36,894 nt of DNA from Thalassotalea_A litorea (GTDB taxonomy: Bacteria > Pseudomonadota > Gammaproteobacteria > Enterobacterales > Alteromonadaceae): positions 1 through 36,894 of the forward strand of contig NZ_JBHZSG010000036.1 in assembly GCF_043642205.1 (NCBI RefSeq), written 5' to 3'. Under the pieces are notes generated by a model. It searched no databases, was not told the DNA's origin, and saw only the letters and a program-made list of their open reading frames with translations. Of this stretch, positions 23,696 through 32,591 are shown piece by piece; position 1 is the stretch's first letter, and every line of letters begins with the position of its first letter. Made by a program: the position numbers and the translations under genes.

Positions 23696-26089
23696 ATGAA
23701 TAGAAAACCTAAGAGTCTATTAAAATCAGCGGTAGCACTAAGCGTTGCTAACGCGCTGGTCGTAAGCGCTGCTTATGCGCAAGAGAAAGATCAGCAAGAT
23801 ATTGAAAAAATTGAAGTAACAGCAACAAAGCGGGTTACCAGTATACAGGAAGTGCCGCTGGCTGTTACCGCGATCGGTGGTGATGCATTGGTTGATATGC
23901 AGATCACTGATATCCTATCCATTGAAAAAGCCATACCCGGTGTGACGGTTGCCAGTTTTGGTAACAACCCGCAAGTTATCCTTCGTGGTGCCGGTTCTGC
24001 AGGTACTACAGATATTGCGGTACCGATTTATCATAACAATATGTATTTACCGACTTCAGGCCAGGCACTTGCAGGTTATATGGACGTAGAACGTATTGAA
24101 GCGTTGCGTGGCCCGCAGGGTACCTTGTTTGGACGCAATACATTCGGTGGTTTAATTAATGTTATTACCAAAAAGCCGGATACTGAAGAGTTCGATTTTG
24201 GTGTCGCAGCCACGTTAGGTGATTACGGCCTGCAAAAGTATGAAGGTTTCGTGAACGTTCCATTAGGTGACAAGGTGGCATTTCGCCTTACCGCGGCTGA
24301 TGAACAGCGCGATGGCTATGTTGAAAATATCAACAACCCGGATGGTGATCTAAAAGACTCTGATTACACCTATGTTCGTGGTCAATTATTGTTTACTCCG
24401 ACTGAAGATCTGTCAATCAATCTGACCATGTCGCATTGGAAAGATACCGGTAATGGAAGCTTAAACTGGGCCTACAAAGCGGCAGGTATTCCATTAGATA
24501 AAAATGATCCGACAAAAATCAACGCCATCGATGGTTATTTAGATCCGCGTATGGGTGTTTATGAAGGTTGTGTAGGGGAGCCGGATCGTGCCGGTGGTCG
24601 CTCGCAAGCGGGTAACGTTTGTGCTGGTGATGCATCCGCGTCTATTGTGAGTGATCCCCGTAAGATTGATTACGATTACACGCCAATTCGTGAATTGGAA
24701 GAAACCGCGGTTTACTTAAATGTTGACTGGGAAGTAGCGAGCCATAGCCTGGTATTGAATGCCGCAGCATTTGATTATGAAGCGGTTAACCTTATGGATG
24801 CGGAATTTTCTTCGATGGCATCCTGGGTTGATGGTACGTATGGTACGACCAAATCAAAGCAGGTAGATTTTACCATCTCATCGTTATTTGAAGGTCCACT
24901 ACAATATACCTTTGGTATGTACCACTTTGACAGTCAGGATCCGGATAACAAATCTGCGTACCTATTTGGTAGCTTAACTGAATCCTGGTATGCCTACGCC
25001 GGTGCAACACCAGAAACTCCTTCCTGGGCTTATTGGAATAACGAAGGGCGTGGCGGTACAAAATCGACGGCGTTATATGGTCAGGCAACGTATGCATTAA
25101 CCGATAAATTAAATGTTACTGCCGGTATTCGTCACACCAAAGATGATCGCGAGTCACAGGGTTCAAATTCATTAGGCTGGGGGAACTGGGAAGACCATCT
25201 TGGTCCGGATCTACCTACCTATAACTATGATGGGAAAGAGGTTGAGCGTGGCGAAGATTCCAACACCGATTACCGTTTAGGTGTCGATTACGAAGTCGCT
25301 TCTGACGTAATGGTATATGCGTCTTACGCAACTGCTTATATTGCGGGTTCGACAGATTTGGCAACTCAGAAACTACTTGACCCGCAAACCAATAAATCTT
25401 TTGAAGTTGGTTTTAAATCGACCTTATTTGATGGCGACTTACGCTTAAATGGTGCGGCATATAATGCTAAGTATGAAGGTCTGACGACAACGGCATTTAT
25501 TGAACAGGGTGATACCGGTGTTGCCGTGGCGACACAAGTACCAGGGGGTTCAATTAACTCTCGTGGTATTGAATTGGAAGGTTTCTGGGACGTTACCGAA
25601 GATTTAGTCGTTGATTTTGGCGTATCTTTGGATATGTCGGAATACGATGAGTTTATCGTCGGAGCAGGTAATCTGGTCTGGAATGGCGAAGCGCCAATTG
25701 GTGCCGAAACGATTAACGGCGCACACGTTTTCGTGATGGACGGCGAAAATACGCCATATACGCCTGATATGACGGTCGGTGTGGGTATCTCATACTTCTT
25801 CGATTTAGGCGATATGGGTACGGTTAAACCTTATGTTCATACGTATTACAACAGTGGTTATATGACCAACCGTGCACCAGTATTCTTTGGTGAGCAGGAT
25901 GCCTATACCAAAGTTGACTTGTCGGTTAAATGGCAATCCGTGGATGGCGACTTCACGGTCCAGGCTTATGTTAATAATGCCACCGATGAGTTAATTCAAA
26001 CCTATACGGAAATTCTGAGTCGTGCCCGTGTTGCTTATGATTATGCAGCACCGCGCAATATGGGTATCCGCTTCGGTTATAACTTCTAA
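23696..26089 (+). CDS. TonB-dependent outer-membrane receptor
   Basis: A 797-residue receptor. Signal peptide about 1-28 (ending VVSAAYAQ), TonB box-like segment IEKIEVTATKR (about 35-45), plug domain to about 170 (VPLAVTAIGGDAL, LRGPQGTLFGRNTFGGLINV), then a beta barrel ending in the typical aromatic residue GIRFGYNF. It lacks a carboxypeptidase-like N-terminal extension, so it is not a SusC type. Such receptors take up large or scarce nutrients using TonB energy. Its place inside the island and the operator-like sites upstream suggest it imports the island's substrate. The upstream spacing suggests its own transcript, which ends at the terminator at 26120. Confidence 0.95.
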   Translation: MNRKPKSLLKSAVALSVANALVVSAAYAQEKDQQDIEKIEVTATKRVTSIQEVPLAVTAIGGDALVDMQITDILSIEKAIPGVTVASFGNNPQVILRGAGSAGTTDIAVPIYHNNMYLPTSGQALAGYMDVERIEALRGPQGTLFGRNTFGGLINVITKKPDTEEFDFGVAATLGDYGLQKYEGFVNVPLGDKVAFRLTAADEQRDGYVENINNPDGDLKDSDYTYVRGQLLFTPTEDLSINLTMSHWKDTGNGSLNWAYKAAGIPLDKNDPTKINAIDGYLDPRMGVYEGCVGEPDRAGGRSQAGNVCAGDASASIVSDPRKIDYDYTPIRELEETAVYLNVDWEVASHSLVLNAAAFDYEAVNLMDAEFSSMASWVDGTYGTTKSKQVDFTISSLFEGPLQYTFGMYHFDSQDPDNKSAYLFGSLTESWYAYAGATPETPSWAYWNNEGRGGTKSTALYGQATYALTDKLNVTAGIRHTKDDRESQGSNSLGWGNWEDHLGPDLPTYNYDGKEVERGEDSNTDYRLGVDYEVASDVMVYASYATAYIAGSTDLATQKLLDPQTNKSFEVGFKSTLFDGDLRLNGAAYNAKYEGLTTTAFIEQGDTGVAVATQVPGGSINSRGIELEGFWDVTEDLVVDFGVSLDMSEYDEFIVGAGNLVWNGEAPIGAETINGAHVFVMDGENTPYTPDMTVGVGISYFFDLGDMGTVKPYVHTYYNSGYMTNRAPVFFGEQDAYTKVDLSVKWQSVDGDFTVQAYVNNATDELIQTYTEILSRARVAYDYAAPRNMGIRFGYNF

Positions 26090-26119
26090 GTTTAAGCTCT
26101 CCTTGTGTTAAACTTTTTT

Positions 26120-26143
26120 AGGCCTACGATGTAGGCCTTTTTT
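26120..26143 (+). terminator. Intrinsic terminator after TonB receptor
   Basis: AGGCCTAC (26120-26127), loop GAT, GTAGGCCT (26131-26138) followed by T residues, 30 bases after the receptor stop. Confidence 0.88.
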
Positions 26144-26145
26144 AT

Positions 26146-26356
26146 TACAGGGACGTAAGTATGCCCGGTGAGCAGGATGCGGAGAGGGTGTATACAGGGA
26201 CGTAAGTATGCCCGGTGAGCTGCCTATATGGACGTAGGTATATCGATTATGTCTGGAATTGATAATCGATTAGAGGATAGGGTGTATACATGGATGTATT
26301 TATCCTGAGCGAGCCATGGATGGTGTTAGCCAGGGTTTATTACAGGGACGTATTAA
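26146..26356 (+). repeat. Intergenic repeat cluster (TACAGGGACGTA type)
   Basis: A 28-base unit beginning TACAGGGACGTAAGTA occurs identically at 26146-26173 and 26193-26220. Degenerate copies start at 26225 (TATATGGACGTAGGTA), 26287 (TACATGGATGTATTTA) and 26341 (TACAGGGACGTATTAA). Between them is a 9-bp inverted repeat, ATCGATTAT (26242-26250) and ATAATCGAT (26262-26270). A triple 7-base repeat (TTTCAGG twice, then ATTCAGG) follows near 26358-26380. There is no coding potential. The spacing is irregular and the units are not CRISPR-like. Confidence 0.75.
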
Positions 26357-26496
26357 AAGGTTTCAGGTTTCAGGATTCAGGCCTAAGGGGCAAGTTTCAT
26401 CGTTTTTTGCCTGGTATTTTTATAGGTTATTCAAGGTTAAGACGCGATTAATCAATAGTCAGCGTTATTTCTCAGTTAATTGATGCAGTGGTGATC

Positions 26497-28347
26497 ATGA
26501 ATCAACAAATCGTAGAGCAGTTACAACAGGGTTTTCAACTGCTGCAAGCCGGGCAAAATGACCAGGCGAAACTGTGTTTTGAGGCCATTCTTAACGTCGA
26601 CGCCAATAACGAATTCGCTCTGAATTTGTTGGGGGTAACGTATCTGCGATTGGCTCAACCACAACAAGCAATTGATGTCTTGCACAGAGCGTTGAAGGTC
26701 AATCAAAAAGACTCGGAAACGTATGCCAATTTAGGTCTGGCGTTTAAAGACTTAAATCAATGGTCAAAGGCGCAAGGCTTTCTTGAACAATCATTGCAAT
26801 TCAACCCCAAACAACCATCGGTATTAAATAACCTGGGGAATGTTTTTGCTGCCCAGAATCTGCACCAACAAGCGGCCAAATGTTTTGATGCGGCATTAAA
26901 ACTGGCGCCGGATTATCCCGAGTGTCTCTCAAATTTTGCCCAGTCTTTAAAGGAGATTGGCCAGCATTCGATTGGTCTGAAAGCGATAGGTGCAGCTCGA
27001 AAACTTGAACCTGACAACAGTTATTTTGCGAATATTCAGGGCGAAATCGAGTTAGCTTGTGGGCAATATCAAGCGGCAGAAAAAAGCTTTAATAACGCCA
27101 TATCGTTAGGCGACAACCTGGTGGCGAAAGTCAACCTGTCGACCGCATTAAAGCAAACCGGTTGTTATGCAAAGGCGAAAGATTGTCTGTACGAGGTACT
27201 GGCAATTGAGGAGAATAATACCGAAGCTCATCATCACCTTGGGGTATTGCAGGAACAGTTAGGAGAGTTTGAACAGGCCGCTTCCAGCTTTCGTCGGGCG
27301 TTACAGTATACGCCTAATCACGCCAGTTCGTTTTATCAGCTGGCGAAATTAAGACAGCAAAGCCTCAGCATACAAGAAGTCGAAAAAATCAACAACTTGC
27401 TAACAGACCCGGTAACTCCGGATGTGTTTAAGGTGTCGTTGTATCTGGCGCTTGGTGTGCATGCCGATAAGCAAAAACACTTCCACCAGGCCATCGAGTA
27501 TTTTATTCAGGCTAAATCGCTAAAGGCGAAAAAAGTTCCGTATCAGGCTGAGATAACCGAACAATATCGACATGTGGTTAAGGAAATACAACCTCAGGTC
27601 GGGCAGGGGCAGGTTGTTGGTAATATGCAGCCGGTGTTTATTGTCGGGATGCCACGCTCAGGTACCAGCTTAACCGAGCAAATTCTGGCATCACATTCTC
27701 AGGTATTTGGCGCTGGCGAACTCGGCTTTATCAATGATTTAATGAAGCAAGCGGAACAGCAAACCCAAACGCGATATCCCTATTGTCTGACCAAGCTATC
27801 CACGCAAAGCCTCACTCATCTTGGGCAAACCTATAAACAGCGAATCACACAAATGTTTGGCGAGCATGCTGTGGTTATCGATAAAAACCCGCTTAATTAC
27901 AATTTCATTGGATTTATTAAAGCGATATTACCAGACGCGAAATTTATCTATTGTAAACGTCAGGCGATGGATAATTGTGTATCTATTTTTAAACTGCCAT
28001 TTGACGATAACCAAAGCTATGCTCACGACTTATCCGGTCTTGGCCATTATTATCGTGAACACCAAGCGTTAATGACAATATGGCAACAACAGTTTGGTGA
28101 TGATATGTTGCAAATCGACTATGAGAATATGGTCATGGATCAGCAACAGCAAACACAAAACCTGATGGATTTTCTGGGACTTGATTACGAAGATGCGACC
28201 GATGAATTTTATAAGACAGAACGAATAGTGATGACGCCAAGCGCTGAGCAAGTGCGCCAACCGATTTATACCAGTAGTGTCAATAATTGGCAAAAATACG
28301 GTGACGCCGTTTTGCCGTTAGCCGAGGCTCTACAGATTGATTTATAG
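26497..28347 (+). CDS. TPR-containing sulfotransferase family protein
   Basis: A protein of about 616 residues. The N-terminal half (about 5-330) is a run of TPR units (for example AINVL/ALKVNQKDSETYANLG and AAKCFDAALKLAPDYPECLSNF). The C-terminal part (about 375-616) is a sulfotransferase domain: FIVGMPRSGTSLTEQIL is the 5'-phosphosulfate loop, and the block from KNPLNYNFIGFI to FIYCKRQAMDNCVSIF corresponds to the 3'-phosphate region. Such proteins are thought to transfer sulfate from PAPS to an unknown acceptor. The start is ambiguous: ATG 26497 or GTG 26488. Proteins of this type are often found next to TonB receptors in Alteromonadales, as here. No operator site is seen before it. Confidence 0.87.
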   Translation: MNQQIVEQLQQGFQLLQAGQNDQAKLCFEAILNVDANNEFALNLLGVTYLRLAQPQQAIDVLHRALKVNQKDSETYANLGLAFKDLNQWSKAQGFLEQSLQFNPKQPSVLNNLGNVFAAQNLHQQAAKCFDAALKLAPDYPECLSNFAQSLKEIGQHSIGLKAIGAARKLEPDNSYFANIQGEIELACGQYQAAEKSFNNAISLGDNLVAKVNLSTALKQTGCYAKAKDCLYEVLAIEENNTEAHHHLGVLQEQLGEFEQAASSFRRALQYTPNHASSFYQLAKLRQQSLSIQEVEKINNLLTDPVTPDVFKVSLYLALGVHADKQKHFHQAIEYFIQAKSLKAKKVPYQAEITEQYRHVVKEIQPQVGQGQVVGNMQPVFIVGMPRSGTSLTEQILASHSQVFGAGELGFINDLMKQAEQQTQTRYPYCLTKLSTQSLTHLGQTYKQRITQMFGEHAVVIDKNPLNYNFIGFIKAILPDAKFIYCKRQAMDNCVSIFKLPFDDNQSYAHDLSGLGHYYREHQALMTIWQQQFGDDMLQIDYENMVMDQQQQTQNLMDFLGLDYEDATDEFYKTERIVMTPSAEQVRQPIYTSSVNNWQKYGDAVLPLAEALQIDL

Positions 28348-28491
28348 GGTCGATTTATAGCGTCGATTTATTGGGCAGGCTAGTGCCACAGGTTGTGTAT
28401 AAAGATATCTGGGAATATTGATAAACACTTCTTTGGCGTTGGCTAAGTGCTAATTTTCACGATAAAGAATAATGACAACATAAGGACGATT

Positions 28492-29616
28492 ATGGCAAAA
28501 GCTATTTTAACGACACACGTTGGCTCTTTACCTCGAGAGCAACAGGTTGTCGATCTGATTTTTGCGCGCGAGCAAGGGCAAGCGTTCAACAGAGCCGAGT
28601 TTGATCATGTGATGACAGCGCATGTAAAACAAACGGTTAAAAAACAGCTGGATATTGGTTTGGATATTGTTTCCGACGGGGAAACCTCAAAGATCTCTTA
28701 CGCGACCTATGTGAAAGACCGCTACACAGGCTTTTCCGGAGATAGCCCGCGCAATGCGCCTGCGGATCTCAAATTATTCCCGCAGTTTTTAGAGCGACTG
28801 GCCAAATCCGGTGGCACACCGACGTATTCACGGCCGATGTGCACCGGTGAAATCGGCGTTAAAGACACGCCAGATTTACAGGAAGATATCAACAATCTTA
28901 GCACCTCGGCAACAGAATTTGGCGCAAAGCAGGCGTTTATGAATGCCGCATCACCCGGTGTGATCGCCTTGTTTTTACCGAATCAATATTATGCTAGCCG
29001 CGAGCAGTATCTGCAGAAATTAGCCGAGGTGATGAAGGCAGAGTACAAAGCCATCGTTGATGCAGGGCTGCTGTTGCAACTTGATTGTCCTGACTTAGCC
29101 TTATCACGGCATATGTTGTTTAACGATTTAACCGATGAAGCGTTCATTAACATTGCTAATCAGCATGTTGAAGCCCTAAATTATGCACTCGAAGGCATTC
29201 CATCAGAGAAAGTACGAGTACATATTTGTTGGGGGAACTATGAAGGGCCGCATGTCTGTGATATCCCTATGGCCCGCATGTTCGACACCCTAATGAAGGT
29301 CAATGCGGATCACTTATTGTTCGAAACCTCAAACCCAAGACATGCCCATGAATGGCAGGTGTTCAAGCAAAGGAAAAATGACATTCCCGAGAATAAAATT
29401 CTCGTGCCTGGGGTGATAGATAGCACCAGTAATTTTGTTGAACATCCAGAGGTTGTGGCAGAACGAATTCGCAAGTTCACCGATATTGTTGGACGGGAGC
29501 GGGTCATTGCCGGTACCGATTGCGGATTTGGTACTTTTGCCGGTTTTGGTGCGGTTTCACCGGATATCGCTTATGCAAAACTGCAAAGCCTGGTCGAAGG
29601 AGCTAAGTTGGTTTAG
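28492..29616 (+). CDS. Stand-alone MetE-like (UROD/MetE superfamily) zinc protein
   Basis: A 374-residue protein equal to the C-terminal catalytic half of cobalamin-independent methionine synthase, without the N-terminal half. The zinc ligands of MetE are all in place: VHICW (His244, Cys246), FETSN (Glu278) and GTDCGFG (Cys344). Relatives include methionine synthase II-type proteins and epoxyalkane:coenzyme M transferase, all of which activate a thiol on zinc to attack a methyl or epoxide carbon. Here it may demethylate the substrate or open an epoxide with a thiol, but housekeeping methionine metabolism is also possible. ATG at 28492 with AAGGA six bases upstream; the open frame upstream is not homologous. 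No operator site is seen. Confidence 0.83.
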   Translation: MAKAILTTHVGSLPREQQVVDLIFAREQGQAFNRAEFDHVMTAHVKQTVKKQLDIGLDIVSDGETSKISYATYVKDRYTGFSGDSPRNAPADLKLFPQFLERLAKSGGTPTYSRPMCTGEIGVKDTPDLQEDINNLSTSATEFGAKQAFMNAASPGVIALFLPNQYYASREQYLQKLAEVMKAEYKAIVDAGLLLQLDCPDLALSRHMLFNDLTDEAFINIANQHVEALNYALEGIPSEKVRVHICWGNYEGPHVCDIPMARMFDTLMKVNADHLLFETSNPRHAHEWQVFKQRKNDIPENKILVPGVIDSTSNFVEHPEVVAERIRKFTDIVGRERVIAGTDCGFGTFAGFGAVSPDIAYAKLQSLVEGAKLV

Positions 29617-29627
29617 TACACCGTTAA

Positions 29628-29652
29628 GGCGATAAACCCGGTGTTTATCGCC
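29628..29652. terminator. Hairpin between convergent genes
   Basis: GGCGATAAAC (29628-29637) and GTTTATCGCC (29643-29652) form a perfect 10-bp stem with a five-base loop between the MetE-like gene and the convergent lipoprotein gene. No T run follows on either strand, so it is a weak or Rho-assisted terminator at best. Confidence 0.45.
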
Positions 29653-29717
29653 GCAAGTGGGTTTGAGCTTGTGATCAGGCCAAAAGCACGTGCGCCGCAT
29701 CAGCAGCACTTCTATTA

Positions 29718-31133
29718 TTAGTGTGGGCTTTTAAAGGCCGCAATGTCGTGCTCAAGCATTTGGTCTAATCCTGCCACGGTGCCCGGGGGTGAAAACCAGG
29801 GATATTTGCTTACCTGTAACGAATGGGTGTTGCCTGAATATTCAAGGAGCTTCGCGTCACCACCTTTACCATTAACGCTATCCGCCAGTGCTTTATTCCA
29901 TTTCGGTGGCGAGTAGTAGTCTTGATCCGAATAATGCAAAACTAATGGCTCTTGCAGATATTGAGGATAATGAAACGCCGACGTCGCACGGTAAGCGTCG
30001 ATGATTTCTTCAGGGTGCTCAATAACGGTTTTGCCAGTGTTATCCGTCGATAAGGTAAAACCGAATTCGCCAATGCGTTCACGCTGTAATACCTGGTACA
30101 TTTCGTCATACTTTGTACGATACGCCTCTCGTACCGTTGCTGTTGACCAGGATTGGTGTTGCCATGTCCAGGCCGCAGTATCGGTAGTACCTATCCAGTC
30201 TGGCGGAAACGGGAATTGAAAATCTGCATTGATCTCGCCATTGGCACCAATCGGTGTACCATTCCATTGTCCATCACCCGCCATAAAGGCCTGAGGGGTA
30301 CTTGCCATTGTGCCATATAATTCCCCTTGTTTAATTCTCGGGAGAAAACATCCAGCGAAGATAGAGGCTCCGGCAATCGGCGTTGTAACCTGAGATCCTT
30401 CTCCGGCAATGGCCAGGGTTAGCAGGGCAGAATCACCGCCCTGGGAATGACCGGCTAAAAACACTTTGCTAAGGTTAACGGGCACAGCGATATCTTTTGC
30501 CAACAATGTTTCAATGCTCGATACGCTATCCAGCGCATTTAACATATCAATAGCATAGAAAATAGGGCTGATATAACTGGCATTATCCCAACGTTTCATA
30601 AATTCTATACCATCGGCGGCAACATTATTAACCGTGCCATGGCCACGCCAACCGGGCGTGATGACGATAAAGCCACTTTGCGCTAATTGATCAATGTATC
30701 GTGCCTGACTGCCCGCTTGATCAAGAAAAAAATTAAATGCTGGAGCATTCGTTTCACCCACCCAACCATGGCTGTACAGCAATACCGGATATCCCGCTTC
30801 AGGCGCAGGCGTATCCGGAATATCGATTCGGGCATAGACGTTAAGGCCATCACTGTTATAACGAGTCATATAGGACTGATAGCCTGAGCGCTGGTTGTCG
30901 ACACCTGTCAGTAACTGAAACTCACTACCATATTGGCGTTGGCGAAGCGCGCCAATCGAAACAGCTGCCAAACTCGGGATCTCGGCTGTGGCCCAGTCCA
31001 TTTTTGATATGGACGCTGTCGATGTAGCAGCACTATTGCACCCTGAAACGGTGACAACGGATACAGCCAATAGACTCAAGCGACTCAGACGCCCAGGGCG
31101 ATTCAGAAAAGGCGAGATGAAACGATTTTTCAT
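29718..31133 (-). CDS. Lipoprotein alpha/beta hydrolase
   Basis: A 471-residue protein with a lipoprotein signal (lipobox VSGC, Cys32). The residue after Cys is Asn, so outer-membrane sorting is expected. The hydrolase core shows LLYSHGWVGETNA (oxyanion region), nucleophile GHSQGGDSALL (Ser230), acid HYSDQDYYSPPK (Asp about 415) and base SGNTHSL (His about 441). It resembles secreted dienelactone-hydrolase/lipase-type esterases. Substrate unknown; cleavage of an ester before uptake fits the context. It is the last gene of the HisD-LacI operon, and its ATG overlaps the stop of the aldolase (31130-31133). Confidence 0.82.
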   Translation of the reverse strand: MKNRFISPFLNRPGRLSRLSLLAVSVVTVSGCNSAATSTASISKMDWATAEIPSLAAVSIGALRQRQYGSEFQLLTGVDNQRSGYQSYMTRYNSDGLNVYARIDIPDTPAPEAGYPVLLYSHGWVGETNAPAFNFFLDQAGSQARYIDQLAQSGFIVITPGWRGHGTVNNVAADGIEFMKRWDNASYISPIFYAIDMLNALDSVSSIETLLAKDIAVPVNLSKVFLAGHSQGGDSALLTLAIAGEGSQVTTPIAGASIFAGCFLPRIKQGELYGTMASTPQAFMAGDGQWNGTPIGANGEINADFQFPFPPDWIGTTDTAAWTWQHQSWSTATVREAYRTKYDEMYQVLQRERIGEFGFTLSTDNTGKTVIEHPEEIIDAYRATSAFHYPQYLQEPLVLHYSDQDYYSPPKWNKALADSVNGKGGDAKLLEYSGNTHSLQVSKYPWFSPPGTVAGLDQMLEHDIAAFKSPH

Positions 31134-31897
31134 GTTGCTGATGTTGCCTGTTTAAAGCGTTGTTGTAATTGCCGTGCACCGCTGAGCATAAAACTGTGAT
31201 CGGAGCCGAGCAAAAACAACGAGACTTTTTCGTTTAACCAGGATTCAAGTTCGTCGAGGTTGGCGATAAACATGCCCGTCGTGACACCGTGTCGGTTTGC
31301 CGTGGCAACGATTTGGTTAACGATTTTTTTGACGTTCTCGCTGTTAGGGTCGGTTTCCCCTAACGCGACGGTGAGATCCATACGGCCGATAAACAGGCAA
31401 TCAAGCCCCGATACCTGGCAAATAGCATCAAGATTATCCAGCGCCTCCAAATCTTCAATTTGGGCAATGACCGACGTATGATGTTTATTGTGCTCAAGGT
31501 TTTTTTCGATACCTCTGGTGGTATAACCTGCCATGCGCGTCGAGCCAGCATAACCGCGTCCACCAGGACCATAGTAGCATTGTTCAATCACCCGACTGAG
31601 TTGTTGTGCGGTTTTTACATGGGGAATAACGACCCCATCGGCACCAAGATCCAAAGCATTTAAGATGGTATCGTGATGATCATTGGGAATGCGAATAATC
31701 GCATGTTGCCGGTTTGCTTTTGCCGCAAGAATACAGGCATCAAGATCTTTACGATCAAAGGGCGCATGCTCGGCATCGAGACACAGAGTCGCAAAGCCAG
31801 ACTGCGCCAGTACCTCGGTAATATGAGGATGCGGGGTTTTAATGAATGTGCCGAGTAATGGCTCTTTGTTAGCCAGGGCTGCCTTAAAACTATCCAT
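31130..31897 (-). CDS. HpcH/HpaI family class II aldolase
   Basis: A 255-residue aldolase. Active-site residues of E. coli HpaI are all matched: Asp41 and His44 in LDAEHAP, Arg69 in AIIRIPN, metal ligands Glu148 in QIEDLE and Asp174 in FIGRMDL; GPGGRGYAGSTRMAGY is also typical. Enzymes of this family split 4-hydroxy-2-oxoacids to pyruvate (or a similar 2-oxoacid) and an aldehyde, as in homoprotocatechuate or 2-keto-3-deoxy-L-rhamnonate breakdown. The start at 31897 (MDSFKAAL) is chosen over the longer frame because it overlaps the preceding stop by 8 bases and fits the family. It probably does the carbon-carbon cleavage step of the island. Confidence 0.9.
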   Translation of the reverse strand: MDSFKAALANKEPLLGTFIKTPHPHITEVLAQSGFATLCLDAEHAPFDRKDLDACILAAKANRQHAIIRIPNDHHDTILNALDLGADGVVIPHVKTAQQLSRVIEQCYYGPGGRGYAGSTRMAGYTTRGIEKNLEHNKHHTSVIAQIEDLEALDNLDAICQVSGLDCLFIGRMDLTVALGETDPNSENVKKIVNQIVATANRHGVTTGMFIANLDELESWLNEKVSLFLLGSDHSFMLSGARQLQQRFKQATSAT

Positions 31898-32591
31898 AAT
31901 TTTGTTCAATCCAGTGGTCGATAATATCCAGAATGGTTTGTGGCTGTTCAAGCACAGCAAAATGTCCACATTGTTTTAATATATGTAATTGCCCTTGCAC
32001 TAAAGCGTCCGCCATTTGCTGTTGGTGCTCAACCGGGCAGGGCAAGTCATATTCCGCACCAATAACTAATGCAGGTTTGTTAAATGTTTTTAGTAGCGCC
32101 ATAGAATCCGGACGTTCCGTCAATACCTTATGCTGAGCTTCGAAGGTTTTGATGCCAAGCTCGTTAGCCATCGAAACAACCTGTTGTCCTGGCTCGCTGT
32201 CGGGATTGGCAAAAAAAACAGGTAGCATGACGTCCTGAAACAAGTACTGAATGCCATGTTGGCGGGCAAGATTCAACTGGTGTTGCCGGCCGTTGTAGCG
32301 CTCGTTGTTATCCGCCAGACTATTGCTGTTAAGTAATATCAACCCGGTTATTTGTGCGGGTACCTTGCGCATTAATTCAAACGCGACCATGCCGCCCATG
32401 GAAAAGCCGACGGCAATAAACGGCCTTGTTACAACCCGTTTTAAAACGGTGTTGACCATATCCTCGAGACTGTCCTCAAGGTTAAAATCAATGATGATGG
32501 CATCAAAGTCAGGGTGATTTTTAAATGGGGAGAAGATAGCCCCGGTACACAGCGTACCAGGGAGAAATACAAGTAGAGGTTTAGGATTCAT
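31890..32591 (-). CDS. Cytosolic alpha/beta hydrolase
   Basis: A 233-residue protein without signal peptide. Core motifs: VFLPGTLCTGAIFSPF, nucleophile GFSMGG (Ser about 66), acid GAEYDLPCP and base CGHFAVLEQP. It resembles the small alpha/beta hydrolases that open ester, enol-lactone or C-C bonds (RutD/MenH/PcaD-like). ATG at 32591 overlaps the LacI stop (ATGAATCCTAA); a TTG at 32606 is an alternative. Co-transcribed with the LacI regulator and the aldolase. Confidence 0.82.
   Translation of the reverse strand: MNPKPLLVFLPGTLCTGAIFSPFKNHPDFDAIIIDFNLEDSLEDMVNTVLKRVVTRPFIAVGFSMGGMVAFELMRKVPAQITGLILLNSNSLADNNERYNGRQHQLNLARQHGIQYLFQDVMLPVFFANPDSEPGQQVVSMANELGIKTFEAQHKVLTERPDSMALLKTFNKPALVIGAEYDLPCPVEHQQQMADALVQGQLHILKQCGHFAVLEQPQTILDIIDHWIEQNYG

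Noticed and set aside
26146..26356. CRISPR array
   Set aside because: Units are irregularly spaced, degenerate and not separated by spacers of even length; no cas genes are present.
32137..32147. CTTCGAAG inside the cytosolic hydrolase gene, and a similar one in rplS near 14295, as further operators
   Set aside because: Only the six- to ten-base core matches; the outer TGA and TCA arms are missing.
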